DNA of 64,000 nt from Cloeon dipterum (GCF_949628265.1 NC_088786.1:14198001-14262000); one strand, 5' to 3'. Positions 1 to 13,662 are shown, numbered from the stretch's first letter. The notes: generated from the sequence alone by a model not told the origin. Translations and numbers: made by a program.

Positions 1-27
1 TAAAAAATCTTCATCATAAAAACCGCG

Positions 28-1966
28 ATGGGAGGGGGAGATTTGGTAAGTTTTTCTCTAAGCACATTTTAATAATTACATACCATCATAATAATTATTA
101 TTGTTCTCTTGCACTGTTTCTTAACTATTTCAATGAAACTAAAACCATATTGAAAATGAAATTTTTTGCTTTTGCGTTATTCAGAATTTGAAGAAATCAT
201 GGCATCCAAACACAATGAAAAATATGGAGAAGGTATGGAAAGCAGAGCAGAGACAGGAAGCAGAGAAGAAGAAAATTAAAGAATTGCAAAGAGAGCTTCG
301 AGAAGAACGAGCCCGAGAGGAAATCACCAAATACGCGGAGGACCAAGGAGTCATAGAGTATGTGTAGATATTATCATTCTACCCTTCAATTATTCACTGC
401 TGTCTCAAATTAAAGAATCTGGTACCATAGAGTAAACATTCTCATAAAATGATCACAATGGTTGTAGCAAGAATTAAAATTTGGGCTATAAAAAATAATT
501 ATCATTTCAAGGAAAAAAGATGGTTCTAAACTTGACTGGATGTACCAAGGACCTGGCAAGCAGATTGACCGTGAGCAGTACCTTTTGGGCAAAGCCATTG
601 ACAAGCCTTTGGAGGAACAGCTCTTGACTGATAAACCCTCAAGCACAAGTATTGTGGATAGTACATCTCGAATGCATCCTGAATATGGTAAGATATATTG
701 AACAAAATAGTTTTAGTGAAATAAGTAATCTTGGAAAATGTTAATTTCCAGCTCAGATTTGCTTTTCATTGATGACAAATTAAATGTATTTTTCTGCAGA
801 CGGAATCCCCACAAATATTTTAAAAACTCTTGGTGGTGGGACCGGCCAAGTAGATATGGCCAGAAAAATGATGGAAGACCCGCTCAGTTCTATCAGAAAA
901 AGGGAAGTTGAGACCAGAACTGAGTTGTTGTCCAATCCTGTGAGGATGAAGCAACTCAAGATGATGGTAAATTGAATACTCCTTAAACACTGTTAACATA
1001 GAAAGTACCATTTTATGCTTTTTATAGCTTCAGGAGTCCGAAAAGCATGGAAAAAAGCGTAAAAAACATAAGAAAGAGAAGAAGAACAAGAAGAGCAAAT
1101 ACAGTGACGATGAGGACCTTGACAAACTACTTGCTGCCAAATTGAGCAAATTGAAAGATGTTGTTGAGAAAAAACAATTGCAAAAAATCCTTGGCGACAA
1201 AGATGAGTCTAAAAAGAGGTCAAGAAGTCGATCTGCCTCTCTTTCATCTGAAGAAGATATGCCAAAGAAGAAAGCCTATGGATTAGTGGTATGATTAGTG
1301 TTTATTCAAATTTTATAAGTTAGATATCCCTTTAAACAGCATTTTAAACTCCTCTTGATATTACACAGGTTATAAATCCTAAAGGAGATCTATTGGGGAA
1401 TTAATTACTTAATATATTTAAGCATATTTCACTGTCAAAGCAACTAAGTACAGTAATCTGAATAGATGTCTTTTCGAAAATTATTTTCTGTCATTTTGTT
1501 TTTTCTGTGTCCATATTTTAGCTTCCTGCTGGCTACTCCAAAAAGGATTCCAACTGGAGAGACAGATCACGCTCTCCTCCAAAGAAAAAGAAGGCACCCT
1601 CTCCCCCTTCCAGATACAGAAGAGAACCCCCCAAAAAGTTGTCTGAGGAAGAGAAGGCTGCAAAATTGAGGGAAATGCAAGCAAATGCAGGCTGGCGTGA
1701 TCACGAAAGAAGCAAAAATGTCAAGCGTTACCGAGAGGAGGACCAATTTGAAGTTGAACATCACAAGGAGAAGTTTGACAATAGTTTCATAAAGTAATGA
1801 TGTTTTGGTGTTTGGTCTCTATAAAATTTTATCGTGTTTCTAATTTCGCAGCAAACAACTAGCCAAGGCTGCTGAAAGAAGCACCGTCGAGGAGAGAATA
1901 CGATCCAAAAAACATTACATACAGAGAGGCACAGGGACTATGGAGAAAAATTTTGCTAGGAGATAA
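28..1966 (+). CDS. CWC25: Pre-mRNA-splicing factor CWC25 homologue
   Basis: CWC25 joins the activated spliceosome around the first catalytic step. Seven exons join in phase: 28-45, 185-357, 512-687, 800-966, 1028-1288, 1522-1793, 1852-1966, giving 393 residues. The 18-nt first coding exon encodes MGGGDL and continues as NLKKSWHP, the invariant start of this family, so the ATG at 28 is secure. Next come the Cir_N-type helix rich in E/K/R (residues about 15-60), the conserved block LDWMYQGPG and DGIPTNILKTLGG (about 65-130), a lysine-rich RS-like stretch, and a C-terminal block with LSEEEKAAKLREMQANA and GTMEKNFARR. Length is close to the vertebrate protein. CWC22 follows on the same strand 1.4 kb downstream. 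The identity is recognised from motifs; exon borders are inferred from GT-AG sites and phase. Confidence 0.95.
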
Positions 1967-2118
1967 CATTGAAATATAGGACAGCTGCACAGGTGTAGCA
2001 CATATATTTAACAACAGAACGTGTTTGATTTACTTTATCTGGGACCATTCTTTGACTTACATTAATTTGTAACTGAAAAGCAGATTTACTTATAATTAGA
2101 GTCTAGATATTATGTAGA

Positions 2119-2124
2119 AATAAA
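2119..2124 (+). terminator. Poly(A) signal of CWC25
   Basis: AATAAA lies 153 nt after the CWC25 stop codon, in AT-rich 3' sequence. It is the first canonical hexamer after the stop. Confidence 0.6.
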
Positions 2125-2149
2125 ATCATAGTAGAATTAAATTCAGCTC

Positions 2150-3400
2150 ACCTAATTTATTTCCTTTTTATTTAAAGCATTTTTTCTCAATGGTACATAC
2201 AAATTCGCGGCACATTGCCATTTGGTTATCCGCCTTAAGCAGGTACACGAAAGTTTTCCTTTCCTAAAAAGTTTTACGTGATGTCAGGAGCAGTTTATCA
2301 CACTTTATAAATAGCTCACAAAGCAAGGAAGGAATTTTTCGCTTAAATTTTTAAAAGGAATAATTTCTATCACAGGGAGATTTGAGCTGCGGTGTTGTTG
2401 ATTTAGTTACTGCTTGTTAAAAAATTATCTGCAGCCAATATTGTGGCTATGAATTTTGTTTTGGATAGATATAAAATACCGCTGATGAGGCCTGCGGGCT
2501 AAAACACCACCTGCTATTCTGGACAAGAGCATGTATGTGATAAATTTAATATTTATGTATAATATATTATCCATATTATCTATTTAAAGACACACCAATG
2601 GTGTACAACTTAATATTTCATTTAGAATATTTGTTTGCCTTTTCTAGCCTATTTGTTCGCTATTGGGGTAGCCACTGTAAAATAGATTTTAATTCACTCG
2701 TCATTGGTATTTCAATATGTAAAAAGTAGAAATAATAAAAAATATTCCAAAATTAATATAAATATATTACATATTATGAGAATATGATAGAAATCTTGCT
2801 TAAAGTCTAGTTTATTTTAACGAATTTTATCGAGACAGATATATATGAGTGGTAGTCGAAGACGTAATAATTGCGACTCAACAATATAAATAAATATGAA
2901 ATATAAATAATAATTATGTATCATATATATGTATTTATGGTATCCAAGAAAATTCCTAAAAAATATAAACAAATTAAAAAAATTCATGACTCATGACAAG
3001 GAAAAGAATATTGTAAGAACAATAACACAATTAAATTTGGTTCGCGCCAATATTTTCAAACTCGACATAAGCATCTTTTTGTTCAATCAGAAGCTCGGAA
3101 ACCACACCAACGCAAAACCCGCAAGACGCGAAGATAGGAGATCAGAGAAACCAACCAAACAAAACAGAAACTGACTAACTGAACAGTTGAACACGGACTT
3201 TTTATGTTTTGTGAATTACATGGCACATTGGCCATTGCTAACGCTATAGTGTTGTTGCTGTAACTTCATAAACACTATTATTTGTATCGTAAGTATATGA
3301 GAGTAATCCTGCATTAATGTTTAAAAATGTCGATGATTTTCAACCATATAATTATGGTATGTGTGTAGTGTGTACTCTAATTTAGAGGGGAAAACCTCGA
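2150..3400. other. AT-rich spacer between CWC25 and CWC22
   Basis: No convincing coding exon is visible. A short open stretch at 2929-3174 has no recognisable motif and no splice context. The last ~250 bases before 3406 probably hold the CWC22 promoter and 5' UTR. Confidence 0.6.
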
Positions 3401-3405
3401 TCACA

Positions 3406-6400
3406 ATGGGTACGTCGACGAGGTCGGACTCCCCTGCGGAGCGGCAATCTTCTGAAAATCAGCAAAAATCGGCGTCTAAGAGGCCGGAGAGACGTGAGGA
3501 CAAAGACGAGGATCGGACAGAGCGACGAAGAAGGCACTCACGCAGCCCCGACCGCTCTCGTAAACACAGAAGATCAAGGTCTCCGAGGCACAGATCTCGG
3601 TCGAGGGGTAGACGAGGCAGAAAAAGAAGTCAGTCGGATGACAAGGAAAATGCAGAGAGCTCGAAAAGGAAGGGTATGTAATATCTTTTTTATAATAGTA
3701 TCACATAAATAATTTCCTATTTGATTTTACTATTAATTTTAATAAACTTTGATCAGATAAAGCAAAGGAAGAGGTCAAGGATCCTAAGGCTGCCGAAGAA
3801 GCAGCGAACAAGAAGGCCATGAAAGACCTTCTCTCCAGGACTGGAGGTGCCTACATTCCTCCAGCAAGGCTCCGTATGATGCAAGAGCAAATTACTGACA
3901 AAAGTAGCATGGCATACCAGAGGCTGGCATGGGAGGCATTGAAGAAGTCTATCACCGGTCTTGTCAACAAGGTCAACATTGGAAATCTGGGAATCATTGT
4001 GAGAGAGCTGTTCAAAGAAAATGTTGTTCGTGGCAGAGGCCTGCTCACAAGGTGCATCATCCAAGCGCAAGTCTCCTCGCCCACCTTCACCCACATCTAT
4101 GCTGCCCTTGTCTCAGTCATCAACAGCAAGGTAATTTTGGCATCAATTTTTTCAATGTGGATGTTTCTTAAATACGAAATTGTTTTAGTTCCCGAAAATA
4201 GGCGAACTTCTTTTAAAACGCTTGGTCATCCAGTTCAGAAGAGGCTTTCGTAGGAATGATAAAACATTGTGTATTTCCTCTGTAAAATTCATTGCCCATC
4301 TTGTGAATCAAAGTGTGGTAAGTTGCGTGTGTTGGTGTTAGTGATCTTGATTCTGACCATCTATATTCAAGGCCCACGAAATTCTAGCGTTGGAAATTCT
4401 GACGTTGTTAGTTGAGAATCCAACTGACGACTCAGTGGAAGTTGCCATTGCTTTCCTGAAAGAAAGTGGAGACAAGTTGACTGAGGTCTCGTCCAAAGCA
4501 CTTCATTCAATTTTTGAAATGCTTCGTAATATTCTACATGAAGGGAAACTTGACAAAAGGGTAAAATAATTCACTCTAGCTAATACAAAAAATCTCACTG
4601 GGTGTATGCTATAGGTTCAATACATGATTGAAGTCATGTTCCAAGTGCGAAAAGATGGCTTTAAGGACAACAAGGCTGTTGAAGAAGGTCTGGATGTGGT
4701 GGAGGAGGAAGACCAATATACCCATCTGATCACTCTAGATGAAGCGACTGATCCACAGGATGGTCTAAGTAAGAGACAGTTCAATTGATTCATCCTTTCA
4801 TGAGAATTAATTGATTAAAATTTTTAGACGTGTTCAAATTGGATCCTGACTATGAAGCTAATGAAGAGAAATATGTGCAGCTCCGAAAAGAATTGCTTGA
4901 TGAGTCTGACGATAGTGGATCTGGTGGAGATGAGAGTGGTTCAGAAAGTGAGGACTCTGAAGAAGGTATTGAATTCCGCCGACTTAACTGATTATACAGA
5001 CTAATCTTACTTGTTTTTTTAATTGGATACATATTCAAGGCTTGCTGTGTTGTTCCTTTGAGTTGTAGTGCAGCAATTAATTACTAACATATAAAAATAC
5101 AAACCAAATATATTCTAGCTATTCTGATCGATTTTATTCTTGGTTACAGAGGGGGAAAAGGCAGAGGCGGCGCAGACAATTATTGACAACACTGAAACCA
5201 ATTTGGTTGCTCTTCGCAGAACAATCTACCTAACCATTACCTCTAGTCTTGACTTTGAGGAGTGCGCACACAAGCTGCTGAAAATGACATTAAAACCTGG
5301 TCAAGAAAAAGAGTTGTGCCACATGTTCCTGGATTGTTGCGCTCAGCAAAGAACTTACGAGAAATTTTATGGACTTTTGGCTCAGGTAATTTCATTGGCT
5401 GATAGTTTACTATGTATGTATTAACTTATATCTTTTGCAGAGATTCTGTCAAATCAACAAAGTGTATGTAGAGAACTTCCAGCAAATTTATATGGACACT
5501 TACAGCACAGTGCACCGGCTCGAAACCAAAATGCTACGGAACGTAGCTAAGTTCTTTGGACATCTGCTGTTCACTGACGCTATTTCTTGGGAGGTTCTTA
5601 CTTGTGTACGCTTGACTGAAGAGGACACCAACAGCTCGTCTAGAATTTTCATCAAAATTCTTTTCCAAGAGCTAGCGGAATACATGAGTTTGAAGAAGCT
5701 GAATGAGCGAATTAAGGAACCGTAAGTTTCCCTGAATTTAGGAATCACGGAAACTTAACTCATTGAATCATTTAATGTTAAACAGGCTTCTACAACCTGC
5801 ATTTGAAGGACTTTTCCCCAGGGATGACCCACGCAACACAAGGTTTTCCATCAATTTCTTCACTTCCATTGGCTTGGGAGGATTAACGTAAGTTTTGGTG
5901 ATAGTAACATAACATTTCATCTGGGTTTTTTTCTTTTATTTAGGGATGAATTGCGTGAACATTTGAAGGCAATTCCTAAGCCTGCTCCAGCGCCCGTTGA
6001 AGTCTTAAGCAGCTCTAGCTCGAGCAGCTCTAGTGACTCCTCAGACTCGTCCTCTTCTTCATCAAGCTCAGGTTAAAAACAATTGACAATGTTAATATAG
6101 TTTCCTACAGCTTCATTTCTTTCCAGATGAATCCGATGGACCCAGGAAAAGGAAGTCTGTCAAAAGTGACAAGTCCAAAGCTGAAGGCAAATCTGACAGT
6201 TCAAGAAACAAAACAAGGGAGGAACGTGAGGAAAAGAAGGAGAAGAGGGTAAAGAGAGACCAGTCACATCATAACAGAGTCTCAGACTACAAAGGTGAGA
6301 AACACGAATCTGCGATGCGAATGGACAAGGAAGAGAAGCGCGATAAGGATAAACGGAAAAGCCGCAAGGACGAGAATCAGGAGAAGGGAGCCAGGGATGA

Positions 6401-7727
6401 CTATGACCGGCACGCTGAGCTCAAAAGTAGGGATCACCATCAAGAGAAAAAGGCAAAGTCCAAGGATAGTAATAAACGCAAAGAAGTGAGTGAAAGTAAC
6501 GGCAGTAGCGTCGAAGGAGAAATGCGCAGTTCGAAAAGAGGCAAGCGTCAAAGCAGGAAGGAAAAATGTGAAAGCGATGTTAGCAGTGCCAAAGAAGGAA
6601 AAATGAGAGCTAAGCGTCTTTCTAGGAGGGGTAAGCATGAAAGCAAAGATAGCAGTGACGATGAAGACAATCAGAGAGACAAACGAGACAAACATCAGGC
6701 CAAAAAGGACAAACGTGCTAGGGACTCCAGTGAGGAAGAGGTTTTACCCAGAAAATATGATCGGAAGGAGAGGAAGACGCGGGAGACTAAGGCCATAGGC
6801 AAATCTTCCAGGCCTGAGGAGAACTCAGATGAGAGAAATCAGCGGCGAAAAGAGAAACGGCAGCGGGAAAGCTCCAGTGATGGCGAAGTCGCGCAGAAGA
6901 GACCTCGAGAGAACAATAATTCTAGGGAAGAGCGGCACAAGGAAGATAAGAGAATCAAGGAGGAGGTTTACAAGTCCCAAGTAGCTGAATATCGGCAGAA
7001 GAAAATCTTGGGTGATGATCATAGGAGGAAAAACTATGAGGAATCCGACAGGCGAAGGCGAGAGCCTGAGAACGAGCGTCCCAGAAAAGAGCGTGACGGT
7101 GAACGTCACCAGCGAGATCCTGACAGACATGAATCTGAAGCCAACCGTCAAAGAAAAGAGGAAAGAGACGAGAACCTAAAGAGGTCTGAAAAGCACAGGC
7201 GAGAGCTCGATGAAATTAGGGAGAGGGTAGAAGGGCGGCATCTTGAAGAGAAAAGAAGGTCTAGAGCTGAGGAGGATAGGTCTCTGAGACATCAGAGCAA
7301 TAAAAGAGAGGAAGAACATAAGAAGCGGAAGTCTGATTCCTCAAGTGAGGATGAAGAAGTAGGGCGAGCCAAGCTGCTGAAGATGATGGAGGAACTAAAG
7401 AAGCAGGTAGAGGAGAAAAAGAAGAGAAAAGCAAGTACTGAGTCTTCTTCGTCCTCCACTTCATCGTCCTCTTCCTCATCGTCTTCTTCATCTTCATCGT
7501 CAGACGAAGATCAGACTGTCGTTAAGAAGGGAAAAGAGTCGTCATCATCGTCGTCGTCCAGTAGCGAAGATGAGAAAAAGAAAAAGAAGTTGCCAAAGCG
7601 CTCTGGAAAAGAGGAAACCATTCGAAAAAGGGACAAGGAATCGATGATTGATGAGAGGATTCGGGAGAAGGGTCGAAGGGAGGAACGGGTCGAGAGGAAG
7701 GATGATGACAGGCGTCGACGTCGTTAA
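3406..7727 (+). CDS. CWC22: Pre-mRNA-splicing factor CWC22 (nucampholin)
   Basis: CWC22 is a spliceosome component that positions eIF4A3 for exon-junction-complex loading. Eleven exons join in phase: 3406-3673, 3757-4130, 4189-4317, 4372-4560, 4615-4768, 4828-4965, 5150-5385, 5441-5721, 5786-5887, 5944-6071, 6127-7727 (1199 residues). The N-terminus is RS-rich ([20 protein letters not shown]). A MIF4G domain begins near residue 110 ([16 protein letters not shown]) and runs to about 330. An acidic linker ends in [10 protein letters not shown], and an MA3 domain starts near residue 425 ([20 protein letters not shown]). The last exon is one long K/R/E/D/S tail of over 500 residues with a polyserine run encoded around 7441-7500. 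The start at 3406 has a good context (cacaATGG), and no other ATG in frame lies upstream in this exon. Confidence 0.96.
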
Positions 7728-7760
7728 ACATTTTCAATTAAAAGTATTTTTAAAACTAAT

Positions 7761-7766
7761 AATAAA
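7761..7766 (+). terminator. Poly(A) signal of CWC22
   Basis: AATAAA occurs 34 nt after the CWC22 stop, implying a very short 3' UTR. Confidence 0.6.
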
Positions 7767-7769
7767 ATT

Positions 7770-8870
7770 TGTATTAAACGCCCGCAAGTCTTTGTTTAAT
7801 TCCAGATTGTCATTGCATTGCTTACAAATTCCAGTGAGTGAACGCTACAAATTAATTATAATGTACTATGGTTGTTGCTCATTTATTGGGTTCGCAGAAC
7901 TGCCTGAAAACTTGAATACATTTTTAAGTTATACACCGTTCTAAAATTTATAAATTCCGTTTGGGAAATCGAAGTCTCCAAAAACTTCACTTTTTTATGA
8001 AATAATTGAGCTTGACAATTAAAGGTATAGCAACAAAATCACTAAAAAATGGATCAAGACAAGTACATATAGCATTTATTAAAAATTTACATCAGAACTT
8101 CCTCTGGGTTACTAATTTTTCTAATTTTTGTGTGATCTATGATTTTTGTCATCAATTAACTATGCCAAATGACCGCATTTGTCTTTGGAATAAGCAGCCT
8201 CTAAAATTATTTGAGGAGGAGATCTCCTTAAACTTATGAAAGAGCACAACGAAGCAGTTTAGTCAAATCGCGCTCCTATGATTGTAATTCTTCATTTGCT
8301 TAGTTCAGCTCAACAGGAAAAATTAATCTACACTCTGCATTATATTATAAAGTGTCAATTTTGTAATTAAAAACCTGCAGCATTAAGCATTTTTGTATAG
8401 CAGAGTCATAGAGCGGAAAATGCGCGATTATCACATTTTTGCACGATTTAAGGCATTGAAAGCTACATAAAGTTGTTTTTGCGAGTATTTTTGAATATTT
8501 TTCCTGCGTCATCTTTCTTTGTTTACTATAGTGTCTCAGTATTCACTTTCTTAAAGTTATAAAAACGTAGCCAAAACAGGATTGTTACTTGAGAGTAGCA
8601 AAAGTAATGAGAGTCGTGCCATGCGGGATGTGCAGGTGCAGAAGCGCACCAGGAGCAGGCTTTTTTCCCGCTGCGCGTCTGCGGTTTCCATCTTGGAGCG
8701 AGCAATGAAAACAATTGAATGGCGGCATGAGCAATCCCCACCGTCGCCTATTCCCCAATAAGATACGTGCATAGGACGGTAGAAACTGGCAAAGAGCAAT
8801 TTATTGGGCCAAAACTACTGGAGTTAAAACCGGTATATATACCACCTCGGTAGAATTTAGTGAACACCGA
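7770..8870. other. Spacer between CWC22 and the Rab5 upstream region
   Basis: AT-rich sequence. Several open stretches (7648-7944, 8006-8239, 8526-8799) show no family motif, no splice context and no coding-like composition. I see no gene here. Confidence 0.55.
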
Positions 8871-8879
8871 CGCATTTAT

Positions 8880-9480
8880 TCCAGTAAATATTGCACCTTT
8901 GAACACAACCGGTAGCTTAATTTACCCCGTTCATTCGTCAATATTAAAAAACCGGAGAGGAGAGCCACCGCTACCAGCAGAGTGAGCTAGAAGTTCAGCA
9001 AAATTTGTCGAGTCGTCGTGGTGGCCGCGGTTTCATTCAAGAGGCGCCAGTTTCCGTTCGCCGACCGACACGAATTCGGGCCGAAATAGTGCACAAGTGC
9101 GTCGGCCATAAGTGAGCTTCTCAGGACGTGTCTGTCGAAGGGTGTGCATTGCGAGTGTGTGATGTGTTGGCTGTCACGGTGAGGGGCGGTGCACTCTCGT
9201 CGTCGGTTCTGTTCACTCTTGCAGCAGCACAGCAGGCTCGCTTCGCACTTGTTCTATCACTTGCTCGCTGAATTTGCGTAATCACGCATCCGTAGGTGGG
9301 TACTCGCCGTCATTGCAAATTAGATGCTCGAGCCGCGGCCCTCCCAGGGCCCAGCTGGCCCTCCGGCCGACCTTGACCCCTGCTGAGGGACGCCGTCGGC
9401 CCGACCCCACCAGTCATGAGCCCGTGACTCACTCTGTTTTACACACGAACTGCATTTACGTAACAACTGGCGAACTGAAC
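8880..9480 (+). promoter_or_regulatory. GC-rich candidate promoter / 5' UTR exon of Rab5
   Basis: This block is sharply richer in G, C and CpG than its surroundings, with many gtcgtcgt and gccgaccgac-like stretches. It lies upstream of Rab5, whose coding exon 11466-11634 begins with an acceptor (ttgcag) 6 nt before the ATG, so at least one 5' non-coding exon must exist upstream. Good donor candidates are GTGAGG at 9179 and GTGGGT at 9296. That this block is that exon is inference. Confidence 0.45.
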
Positions 9481-9489
9481 TGAACCAGC

Positions 9490-11465
9490 TGAAATAGGTG
9501 TTGTTCCTTTACGCTGGATGGAATAACTGACGCATTCTCTTTAGAGGAAATTCATTGCTCTACTTCCTTTTGCTAACATTTTGCGTCAGACTCATTAACT
9601 GCGTCGATTTCTCTTTCAATCGTTTGGGTCTTGCGACCCATGTTTCAGAAGTGGAATCGGTTTGTTAGCTTAATATGATAATTTTTATCGGTAATTAAAC
9701 ATTTATTGTTGAAATCCATTATAGTAAAATCTATTATAATATGTATACTGTATATCTAGTTGGGCCAGTCAGTGATTTGACCTAAAAATTATAAAATGGA
9801 TCAATCTTAATTACAAAAAATAAATCTTAAGCTGGTGCAAGTCAAATACGTTTGAAGCAAGAAGTAATAGTGTTCTTTCAAGGCTGATGTAAATCTGGTG
9901 ATATGTATGATATATCAATATTGATACAACTTAATTTGAAAAGGATACAAAATGAAATTTACTGATTGCGAGTCTGCACTAACAGTTTCTGAACGCCATC
10001 ATGCATCAGACAATTCAATGCACCACACACAAATCAATCGCAATTTGGCTCCGTTAATTTGCGACATCCGTGATTTAAAATTTGACCGTATTTTCCGCCG
10101 CACGTAATGATAACAAACAACGCCAGATTAGATAGCTGTAGGGTGAGAAAGCACGATTCGGCTATTTTCCCTAAACGAAGTCATTGCGCAAAGCGAAGAA
10201 AGTTTTGTTTTTGTTCTTCACCGATGTCAAGAGTGAAATTTTGCTAAATTTAATGCTGGCTGAGCCAGGTATGGCTTCTCTGAATAATTATTAGTCATTT
10301 ACTTGTGTAATTATGCGCGTGCACAATTATTCTGATTCAAGCAAAATCAACAAACTTGTCCCCACCAAAATTTTAATCTAATCGATCACCCTAGGTCATG
10401 GCGTTCCATTTGGGATACTAGAGATACTAATTCTCTTCTTCTTGTCAGGTAGAAAATCTCAATATAATTTTGATGAAGTGCCGACTGGCTCAATTTTAAA
10501 TATCAAGTGAGTAGTTGTGGGACAGCTAGTATCATTTTAAATCACATTATTATTTTAAATTGACCAAAATGTGCCAATATACCGGTTCTTTCCTTGCCGT
10601 GACTTGAGCAGGCACGTCACGAGGCGTGAACGCGTATTTTTTGTTACAATTTACTCCCTGTCATGGCGACAGCTGCTGCTGTTGCCGATTTAATTTTTAA
10701 GGGAGCTCTTATCAGAAATAATCACCATTATTTAGTGCATGACATAGTGCGGGCGACGCACAATCAGCTCACGTTATGAAACTCTTGCTCGTTCTCATTG
10801 TTGACATCAGTGGTTTTTGTTTTGAAAGACGATTCATTAATTTGGCTTTTGAATGAAAACAATGGGTCATCTGCATATATATTTGAACTTTTTTGTTTCA
10901 TGCTTCACTATAACGACAATAGTACGGATAGATTTTTAAGGAAGAAACTGAGTTTTGGACTTATTGTCTCAAACTAAACTTTAATTATATTTTTAGTTTA
11001 AATTCTAAATGCGTTCTGTTATTATTGAACCCAATAATATAGAAAAGGAAAAATAGTGAACGAGAGTAATATTTAAATCATTTTCTTTTCCCTTACTTCT
11101 TTTGAGGGCTTGAAAGTAGATTTTGTTTCTAATTGTAAGTCTCAACGAACTAGTTGTACACCAAAAACCAGTGATTTCTGCTACACTTCAGTTCTAACGT
11201 CAAAGGCAAAGTAACATCAGCTGCCTCTGCCACCATAATTAAATTTCCCGTTTGTTGTCTTCAATGTTGTTCTAACTGATTAAATATTTACATGGGCTAT
11301 ATGGCGGCTCGAGCACTCACCCAATTAAAATCAGAAGAACGAAACCAGATATATAATACCATTTTTACCGTGTCTCACGTTTTGGCTACATTTAATTTCA
11401 TCAAACATTAGAAGTAGACAAATATTTTCCAGTTCTAGTGCCTAATTACTCGGTTGGTATTGCAG
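9490..11465 (+). other. Probable long 5' UTR intron of Rab5
   Basis: AT-rich, with no coding exon recognised. It is bounded on the right by the acceptor at 11464-11465 immediately before the Rab5 start exon. The left border depends on which upstream donor is used. Confidence 0.4.
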
Positions 11466-11471
11466 GAAGTG

Positions 11472-13662
11472 ATGGCTTCACGCAGCTCAGCGCAGAGGCC
11501 CAACGGAGCCACTCAAGGCAAAATCTGCCAGTTCAAATTGGTGCTGCTCGGCGAGTCGGCCGTCGGCAAGTCAAGCTTGGTGCTGCGTTTCGTCAAAGGA
11601 CAGTTCCACGAATACCAAGAGAGTACAATAGGAGGTACAAACAAACGCCCACTCCGTAACATATATTTTCAAAACAACTACTGCTGCTCTCTTTGATATT
11701 GATGATTCTGCAGAGGCCGTGCACACTTTATTTCTCGCCACTTCCTTCCTTTCAAAATTGTTCGACCTGCTAAAGTTGGGGGTTTCCGAGAGCTTTTTCA
11801 GTTACCCCATGTTGCAAAATACTTGGTCTACACACTCTGATTTAAAGCTTGCATTCCATGGAAGTGATGGTAGCATAATATGTTGGAGTCATGTTAAATG
11901 CATTCCGTACTTACGCGTAATAGTTATTGATAAATTGAAAAAATCAAGTCCTTGGTAATTTAAAATTGTGAGTAAAAATGAATGTTGACTTTAATAGTAA
12001 TCTGAGAACTTTCAAAATATCGCCATCATAAATTTGAGATTTGCGAAGGAGACTAAAATGAATTATTGTTAGAGGTGTTTGCAGCAGTCTGTTTAATCTT
12101 ATCTCAAGTCCCAAAATGTTGATACTGAAGTTAGCTACAATATTACTACTCTTCATGGGGCCGTTTGTATAGCAATTAGTAACAAAAATTTATAATATAG
12201 CATAAAATATACATTTCTGATACATTTTCCATCAATGAAGAATTTGGTTTCCCACGGGTTAGATCAATATACTCCACACGACTTGACGCACTTGTATAGT
12301 AGTAAACATATAAAAACAATTTAATAATAAATTATCCAGTAGGTAAAAGATAGTTGTCCATAGTTGCTAAAGTTTGAACGGTTTACAGTAAAATCAACCT
12401 TCGCTTCTTTCTGGCATACAATTAAATGTTTTGCATAAGATTCAAGTGCAAAGGCACTGTTCCTCTCAGACTTGAGGTAACGCTTTTACAGAGAAGTCAT
12501 ACTCTCTAAATACCATCCTCCCAATTTACTCAAAAATATTGTTACGTCTGTTAATAGATCTCTTTTATTTTGTTTCATTCCTTAATAATTTGCAGGGATC
12601 TCAATCACACAGTAAACAAGATATTTTCTTTATTGATACGTATATTATTACGATACCCAGATATAGCTAGCATCACTAAAAAACGTCATAAATTACTCAC
12701 AATCCAACTCCTTGAATTGAATGTTGCAGCCGCTTTTTTAACGCAGACAGTATGCCTTGACGACACGACAGTCAAATTTGAAATCTGGGACACGGCCGGC
12801 CAGGAACGGTATCACAGTCTTGCGCCTATGTACTACCGTGGCGCGCAGGCGGCCATTGTCGTCTACGACATCACTAACCAGGACACTTTCGGACGCGCCA
12901 AGACCTGGGTAAAGGAGCTGCAGAAGCAGGCGTCGCCCTCAATTGTGATCGCCCTGGCTGGAAACAAGGCTGACTTAGCCAGTAAGAGAATGGTGGACCT
13001 TGAAGAGGCGCAAGCTTACGCTGATGAGCATGGTCTACTCTTCATGGAAACCTCGGCCAAAACAGCCATGAACGTCAACGATATCTTCTTAGCAATTGGT
13101 AATTTACTACCTGTTAGAATTTCAAGAGTTAAAAATTTCCTATTTAGTGAGATTTGCCAAAAACTGCATTTTTCTAAATAAAATATAAAATTGGTTTCCA
13201 TCTCAATATGCAATTCTCTGACCACATGTTCCTCCCAGACGCATACTCAAATATTTTAGTTTCCTCTTTGTTCCTAAAGTAAAAATCTTGCTATAAAAAT
13301 AAATTTTAATCAAGGTGAGCCTTTGGTTTAAATTTCTTTATGTGCTCAACTTGAATTTATTTTCCATATCTGTTGTAGACTCTTTATCTTGGACCGCTTA
13401 AAGTTCAAATTTACATAAAATATATCGTCAATATTTTGATGATTTTGAATTATGGTGATTAAATTCTGTCATTACAGACTTTGTATACTTAAAACTTCGC
13501 CTCGTGTGTACACCTAATTATAAATTTTATGCTATCTTGATTTTAGCCCAGAAACTTCCCAAGACCGACCAAGCAGCAGGTGGATCTGAAGCAGCAAAAG
13601 GACGCAGACTTGTCGAGGGTGCAGAATCTGCGCAAAGAGGGCCCAGCAGCTGTTGCAAGTGA
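11472..13662 (+). CDS. Rab5: Small GTPase Rab5
   Basis: Rab5 controls early-endosome fusion and clathrin-dependent uptake. Three coding exons (11472-11634, 12730-13098, 13547-13662) give 215 residues. All GTPase motifs are visible and intact: G1 GESAVGKS (27-34), Thr52 in the switch I STIGAAF block, G3 WDTAGQE with Gln79 (74-80), G4 NKAD (133-136) and G5 ETSAK (161-165). Numbering matches vertebrate Rab5. The protein ends in Cys-Cys-Lys, so the two prenylated cysteines are present. The first two introns break the codons for Ala55 and Ala in IFLAIAQKLP. Open reading that continues past each donor (for example 13099-13181) is intron. A lysine-terminated tail differs from the CCSN ending of vertebrate paralogues but keeps the prenylation motif. 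Confidence 0.97.

Noticed and set aside
6282-6695. 137-codon - strand ORF
   Set aside because: Antisense shadow of the CWC22 K/E/R-rich last exon, which is supported by family and phase.
9274-9483. 69-codon ORF upstream of Rab5
   Set aside because: Low-complexity Pro/Arg translation of the GC-rich 5' region without an ATG-supported start or homology.
12570-12729. Upstream extension of the second Rab5 coding exon
   Set aside because: Open by chance; the acceptor at 12728-12729 joins Gly54 to Ala55 exactly as in the family.
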